8,774 nt of DNA from CALBPI01 sp039187375 (GTDB lineage Bacteria > Pseudomonadota > Gammaproteobacteria > Steroidobacterales > Woeseiaceae): the NCBI GenBank assembly GCA_039187375.1, contig JBCCZN010000115.1, forward strand, positions 1 to 8,774, read 5' to 3'. This document shows positions 5,466-8,774 of the stretch, in pieces. The notes beneath the pieces were generated by a model. It saw nothing but the letters and a program-made list of their open reading frames with translations, had not been told where the DNA came from and did not search any database. Made by a program: the position numbers and the translations under genes. Position 1 is the first letter of the stretch, and each line of letters begins with the position of its first letter.

Positions 5466-6245
5466 ATGAATTTGTTCGTCAACGGCAAACGGCGTGCAGC
5501 GCTAGCAGGGGCAGCGGTTGCTCTATGCATGGCTTCGGCACCGTCCGTTTCGCAGTCCGTGGATTCAGTCCTGAGAGCTGAATCATCTCGGCTTAACCGC
5601 CAGGTGCAATCACAGCAGAGGATTGATCGAATCGTCGAGCAGACGCGGTCGATCACGGATCAGTATCGTGCCGTGAATAAAGAGATTGACGGTCTCAACA
5701 TCTACAACCAGCTGCTGACGGCACAGGTGGACCGGCAGGGTCAGAAACTGGCGGAAATCGAAACCTCGATGCAGAACGCAACGGTTGTGAACCGCCAGAT
5801 TTTGCCGCTCATTACCCGGATGGTAGCAGGGCTTGAGCAGTCCATTTCTCTCGATATGCCGTTCCTGATGGCCGAGCGCACGCAACGTGTTGCGGATCTG
5901 AAAGGCATCATGGATGACCCGGACGTCAGCACGGCGGAGAAATTCCGTAAAGCCATTGAGGCCTACCAGATTGAGGTCGACTTCGGTCGAACCATTGAAT
6001 CTTACGAGGATGTGATAGAGATAGATGGTCAAACGATCGCCGCAAAATTCTTGCGCATCGGTCGGATTGCTTTGCTGTTCCAGAATGATGACGGCAGCAT
6101 TACTGGCCGCTTCGATCCGTCGACACGTCAGCCTGTGATCGACAACAGCTTGCGCGCAGAAGTCCAAAAAGGGCTTGCCGTTGCAACCAAGCAGATCGCG
6201 CCTGAACTTCTGTTGCTCCCCGTATCCGGCCCGGCAGGTGATTAA
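5466..6245 (+). CDS. DUF3450 family periplasmic protein of the TonB2 system
   Basis: A 259-residue protein recognised as DUF3450 from its features and its place directly before ttpC. A basic N-terminus (KRR, 8-10) and a hydrophobic stretch (11-28) form a signal peptide, probably cut near 29-31. Next comes a long, Gln- and Arg-rich coiled coil (about 32-125). The second half has the family's PFLMAERTQRV (132-142), an EAYQIEVDFGRTIESYE segment (165-181), then LRIGRIALLFQ (196-206). Members sit at the head of TonB2-ExbB2-ExbD2 clusters in vibrios and relatives. They are thought to act in the periplasm with the motor, but their precise function is not established. The start at 5466 has GAGGAG 5 nt upstream; an in-frame ATG at 5430 lacks this and would spoil the signal peptide. 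The stop codon is 1 nt from the ttpC start, implying translational coupling. Confidence 0.9.
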   Translation: MNLFVNGKRRAALAGAAVALCMASAPSVSQSVDSVLRAESSRLNRQVQSQQRIDRIVEQTRSITDQYRAVNKEIDGLNIYNQLLTAQVDRQGQKLAEIETSMQNATVVNRQILPLITRMVAGLEQSISLDMPFLMAERTQRVADLKGIMDDPDVSTAEKFRKAIEAYQIEVDFGRTIESYEDVIEIDGQTIAAKFLRIGRIALLFQNDDGSITGRFDPSTRQPVIDNSLRAEVQKGLAVATKQIAPELLLLPVSGPAGD

Positions 6246-6246
6246 G

Positions 6247-7629
6247 ATGAAACGAATGAAAACAACACTATTTGCCGCAGCAGCCTCTATGTTGCTAGCC
6301 GGTGCCGCCGTTGCTCAGGATGCAGCGTCTTTGAGCGACTTGCTGCGCCAAATTGAGCGGGGTCAAACACAAGATTCCGCTGAAGCGCGTCGGCGTGAGG
6401 CAGAGTTCAATAGCCGTAAGTCGGAGCAACAGACACTGTTGAACACGGCTCGAAACGAACGTACGGCGGCGGAGCGCCGCGGCGCCGCGCTCGAGAAGAC
6501 GTTCGAAGACAATAACGTCTTGTTGGCCCAGAAAGAGGCCGAGTTGAACGAAGCGCTGGGTGAGCTCAAAGAGCTGTTTGGTGTTCTGCAAACGGCGACG
6601 GGCGATGCACAGAGCGTATTTGGCAGCTCACTGACTAATCTGCAGTATGCTGATCGTGAAGATTTCCTGGTTAAGCTGGGCGGAAAGATGGCCAGTTCGA
6701 CGAATCTGGCATCAATTGAAGAAATCGAGCAGCTGTGGTTTGAGCTACAGCGAGAGGTGGTCGAGTCCGGCAAAATCGCTCGTTTTACCACCGATGTCAT
6801 TACGGCAGAGGGTGATGTCGAGAGTGCGGACGTCGTGCGTCTGGGTAACTTCAGCCTGGTCGGCCCAGGTGGCTTTCTCGAGTTCAAGCCAAACGTAGGC
6901 GAAGACGGTGTGGTGCAGGCATTGCCGCGGCAACCGCAAGGACGATACACAAGCGCTGCAGCAGCGGTCTACAACGCAGCACCGGGTGACACCGTCGTCA
7001 CCGGTTTGGATCCAACTCGGGGTGGTGTTTTGGCAACGTTGGTCGACACCAAGGGTCCGATGGAGCGCATCAGTGATGGCGGTGTCGTTGGTTACTGCAT
7101 TATCGCTCTGGGCCTAATCGGTCTTGCGATTGCACTGTTCCTGTTGCTCAGCCTGACTGCGGCTAACTCGAAAGTCTCAAGCCAGCTGAAAAACATCGGC
7201 ACACCGAAAGACGACAATGCGTTGGGCCGAGTCTTGCAGGCGTACACCAGCAACAAATCGGTCGATACCGAAACGCTGGAGTTGAAGTTGAACGAAGCGG
7301 TCCTCAAGGAGGTACCGAAGATCAACCGCGGCCTACTGATCGTCAAAGTCATCTCTGTCGTCGCGCCACTGGCCGGCCTGCTGGGAACGGTGACCGGTAT
7401 GATCCAGACTTTCCAGGTTATCACGCTGTATGGTGCAGGCGATCCGAAGTTGATGGCCGGCGGTATTTCGCAGGCGTTGATGACAACGGTATTGGGCCTG
7501 GTCGTTGCTATTCCGATGGTGTTGCTGCACACAATCCTCTCCGGTCGCGCAAAGCGCCTGTTGAGCATCCTGCAGGAGCAGAGCGCCGGCCTGATCGCCG
7601 AGCACTCCGAAGCAGCTCACCGCCAGTAG
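6247..7629 (+). CDS. ttpC: TtpC-like MotA/TolQ/ExbB protein with large periplasmic domain
   Basis: A 460-residue inner-membrane protein. TtpC is the extra ExbB-like subunit required by TonB2 complexes in Vibrio. A signal peptide (1-23, ending AAVA before Gln24-Asp25) precedes a periplasmic coiled coil rich in Glu, Arg and Gln (about 26-115) and a further soluble region up to about 275. TM1 is at about 281-303. A cytoplasmic segment (about 304-360) leads to TM2 (about 363-389), containing GLLGTVTGMIQTF, and TM3 (about 408-430). That C-terminal part is the MotA/TolQ/ExbB proton-channel domain and closely resembles the same part of the next gene's product. The length is nearly twice that of E. 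coli ExbB because of the N-terminal periplasmic addition. The start at 6247 has AGGTGA (6236-6241) 5 nt upstream and gives a clean signal peptide; a longer frame from 6175 overlaps the previous gene and is rejected. Confidence 0.92.
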   Translation: MKRMKTTLFAAAASMLLAGAAVAQDAASLSDLLRQIERGQTQDSAEARRREAEFNSRKSEQQTLLNTARNERTAAERRGAALEKTFEDNNVLLAQKEAELNEALGELKELFGVLQTATGDAQSVFGSSLTNLQYADREDFLVKLGGKMASSTNLASIEEIEQLWFELQREVVESGKIARFTTDVITAEGDVESADVVRLGNFSLVGPGGFLEFKPNVGEDGVVQALPRQPQGRYTSAAAAVYNAAPGDTVVTGLDPTRGGVLATLVDTKGPMERISDGGVVGYCIIALGLIGLAIALFLLLSLTAANSKVSSQLKNIGTPKDDNALGRVLQAYTSNKSVDTETLELKLNEAVLKEVPKINRGLLIVKVISVVAPLAGLLGTVTGMIQTFQVITLYGAGDPKLMAGGISQALMTTVLGLVVAIPMVLLHTILSGRAKRLLSILQEQSAGLIAEHSEAAHRQ

Positions 7630-7638
7630 GGGTAGACG

Positions 7639-8166
7639 ATGCGTTGGCTCGAAGACCAATTTCTATCGACCCGCGACTTCATGGAAGCCGGCGGCGATGT
7701 ACTGTGGTACATCGCTGTCGTCATCTTCCTGATGTGGCTGTTTATCATCGAACGCGTCATTTTCTACAACGCCAGCCTGCCGAAGTTAGTCAAAGCGGCT
7801 CAGGAAAAGTGGGAATCTCGCCACGAGCGTACCTCATGGAATGCACATCGCATCCGTGAAGCGATCATTTCTGAGGTCGAGCTGGCCAGTGAGCAATGGC
7901 TCGGTTTCATCAAAACATTGGTGGCGTTATGTCCGCTGTTTGGTTTGATGGGCACGGTGACTGGCATGATCAACGTGTTCGAGGTCATGGCACTGTCGGG
8001 TTCTGGCAACGTTCGCGCGATGGCGCAGGGCGTTTCGCAAGCTACGATCCCCACGATGGCCGGCATGGTGGGTGCGCTTTCGGGCGTCTTGTTCATTACC
8101 GTATTGACGCGTCGTTCGCAGAGGGAGATCGAAATGCTCGAAGACTCTCTGACGATGGACCATTAA
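7639..8166 (+). CDS. exbB: ExbB-type proton channel subunit (TonB2 system)
   Basis: A 175-residue inner-membrane protein of the MotA/TolQ/ExbB family. With ExbD it forms the proton-driven stator that energises TonB. Three membrane segments are visible: 21-42, about 90-115 (with CPLFGLMGTVTGMINVF) and about 138-157. The MRWLEDQF N-terminus is short and lacks the extension of E. coli ExbB (244 residues), as is usual for ExbB2 proteins. The pore motifs GTVTGM (105-110) and the Thr in ATIPTMAGM (135-143) are kept. The start is ATG 7639, with an AGGGG ribosome site overlapping the ttpC stop codon (gap 9 nt). It belongs to the same tight operon. Identity as ExbB rather than TolQ rests on the neighbours (DUF3450, TtpC, TonB). 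Confidence 0.95.
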   Translation: MRWLEDQFLSTRDFMEAGGDVLWYIAVVIFLMWLFIIERVIFYNASLPKLVKAAQEKWESRHERTSWNAHRIREAIISEVELASEQWLGFIKTLVALCPLFGLMGTVTGMINVFEVMALSGSGNVRAMAQGVSQATIPTMAGMVGALSGVLFITVLTRRSQREIEMLEDSLTMDH

Positions 8167-8178
8167 GGAGTACTGCAA

Positions 8179-8598
8179 ATGCGCAGAGGAATCGGCGCCA
8201 TGGGCGCCCAGGCCGAAGAAGAAGAAAATGAAATCAATTTGACGCCTATGTTGGACGTCGTATTCATCATGTTGATCTTCTTCATCGTGACCGCATCGTT
8301 CATCAAGGAATCCGGTCTTGACGTCAACCGCCCGGACGCGCCGACGGCGCCAAAGGTTGAAGATGCCAACATCCTGATCGCCATTGGTGAGAACAACGAA
8401 ATCTGGATTGACCGTCGTCGTATTGACCCGCGCGCCGTGCGTGCCAACATCGAACGGCTTCACGCCGAGAACCCCAAAGGTTCCGTCGTCATTCAGGCTG
8501 ACAAGAAGTCGTATAACGAGACACTTGTCACCGTCATGGATGCGGCGCGTGCTGCCGGGGTGGAAAACGTGTCGCTGGCGGCGAATAACGGACAGTAA
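8179..8598 (+). CDS. exbD: ExbD-type biopolymer transport protein (TonB2 system)
   Basis: A 139-residue inner-membrane protein with a short cytoplasmic tail, one membrane helix (about 25-42) and a periplasmic domain. It partners ExbB in the proton channel and transmits force to TonB. The hallmark is INLTPMLDVVFIMLIFFIV (19-37), in which Asp26 is the proton-carrying residue matching Asp25 of E. coli ExbD. The periplasmic domain ends with the family's VVIQADKKSYNETLVTVMDA (467-type segment at about residues 107-126) and a GVENVSLAA strand. An acidic run EEEENE (13-18) precedes the helix. The start is ATG 8179, with AAGGAG (8165-8170) overlapping the exbB stop codon. The length is the family norm. 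Confidence 0.96.
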   Translation: MRRGIGAMGAQAEEEENEINLTPMLDVVFIMLIFFIVTASFIKESGLDVNRPDAPTAPKVEDANILIAIGENNEIWIDRRRIDPRAVRANIERLHAENPKGSVVIQADKKSYNETLVTVMDAARAAGVENVSLAANNGQ

Positions 8599-8642
8599 CA
8601 AGGCAACGAGCTGAACCGCCGAATGGCGGAAGGTGGACCATT

Positions 8643-8774
8643 ATGCGATATGCAATCAGTGTGTTTTCAGGCCTGTTGATCACAACCTTCCTGTTCTTTC
8701 TGATGAACTTCCTGATTGAGACAGGCGAAAAGGCGGCAACCGACCCGCGCGCTCGTCAGATGCTGGACTTTGTC
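8643..8774 (+). CDS. tonB: TonB protein, N-terminal fragment (runs off the window)
   Basis: The first 44 codons of a gene that continues past the window end. The fragment begins MRYAISVFSGLLITTFLFFL: a very short cytoplasmic tail and a membrane anchor (about 3-24), then a charged periplasmic start (ETGEKAATDPRARQ). This is the pattern of TonB2 proteins, which have a shorter N-terminus than E. coli TonB. The ribosome site AAGGTGG (8630-8636) lies 6 nt before ATG 8643, and exbD ends 44 bp upstream. The assignment rests on the anchor and the gene order; the diagnostic C-terminal domain is outside the window. Its expected job is to carry the motor's force to outer-membrane receptors. Confidence 0.85.
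   Translation, partial: MRYAISVFSGLLITTFLFFLMNFLIETGEKAATDPRARQMLDFV

Noticed and set aside
6175..6246. Longer start for TtpC overlapping the DUF3450 gene
   Set aside because: It would bury the signal peptide; ATG 6247 has a proper ribosome site.
7927..8601. 224-codon open frame antisense to exbB and exbD
   Set aside because: It mirrors codon bias of the real genes and has no protein-like features (runs of His, Arg and Phe).

Overview
The window looks like an ordinary chromosomal stretch of a gammaproteobacterium (moderately GC-rich, dense Shine-Dalgarno-led genes, no mobile DNA seen). The best taxonomic clue is the set at the right end: a DUF3450 protein, a TtpC-like long ExbB, ExbB, ExbD and TonB. 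This is the gene order of the TonB2-type systems of vibrios and other marine gammaproteobacteria. I cannot name a genus.

Left part, minus strand (1-2838): a branched-chain amino acid unit read as promoter, leader peptide, attenuator, ilvC, leuA. IlvC (ketol-acid reductoisomerase) acts in isoleucine and valine synthesis. LeuA (2-isopropylmalate synthase) diverts the valine precursor 2-oxoisovalerate to leucine. Ahead of ilvC lie a perfect TTGACA -35 box, a 28-codon ORF rich in Leu and Val codons, and a strong GC hairpin followed by six Ts. Together these form a classic transcription attenuator for branched-chain amino acid supply. The leader ORF is short and easily missed, and it is the most notable item in the window. 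Alternative base pairings consistent with the three-state attenuation model can be traced by eye.

Middle (2835-5181): two divergent catabolic or redox genes share a 151-bp intergenic region. One is a zinc-independent NADPH:quinone oxidoreductase-like MDR protein (minus strand), the other an acyl-CoA dehydrogenase of the ACAD10/11 type (plus strand). A 7+4+7 inverted repeat between them is a candidate operator. The 3' end of the oxidoreductase gene carries the -35 box of the ilvC promoter.

Right part, plus strand (5182-8774): a 284-bp non-coding gap with a GC hairpin and a TATAAT box, then the tightly packed TonB2-type operon. It encodes a DUF3450 periplasmic protein, TtpC, ExbB, ExbD and the first 44 codons of TonB, which runs off the window. 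These proteins should form an inner-membrane, proton-driven motor that energises outer-membrane TonB-dependent receptors. No receptor or Fur box is visible in the window.

No RNA genes, insertion sequences, CRISPR arrays or defence genes were seen.
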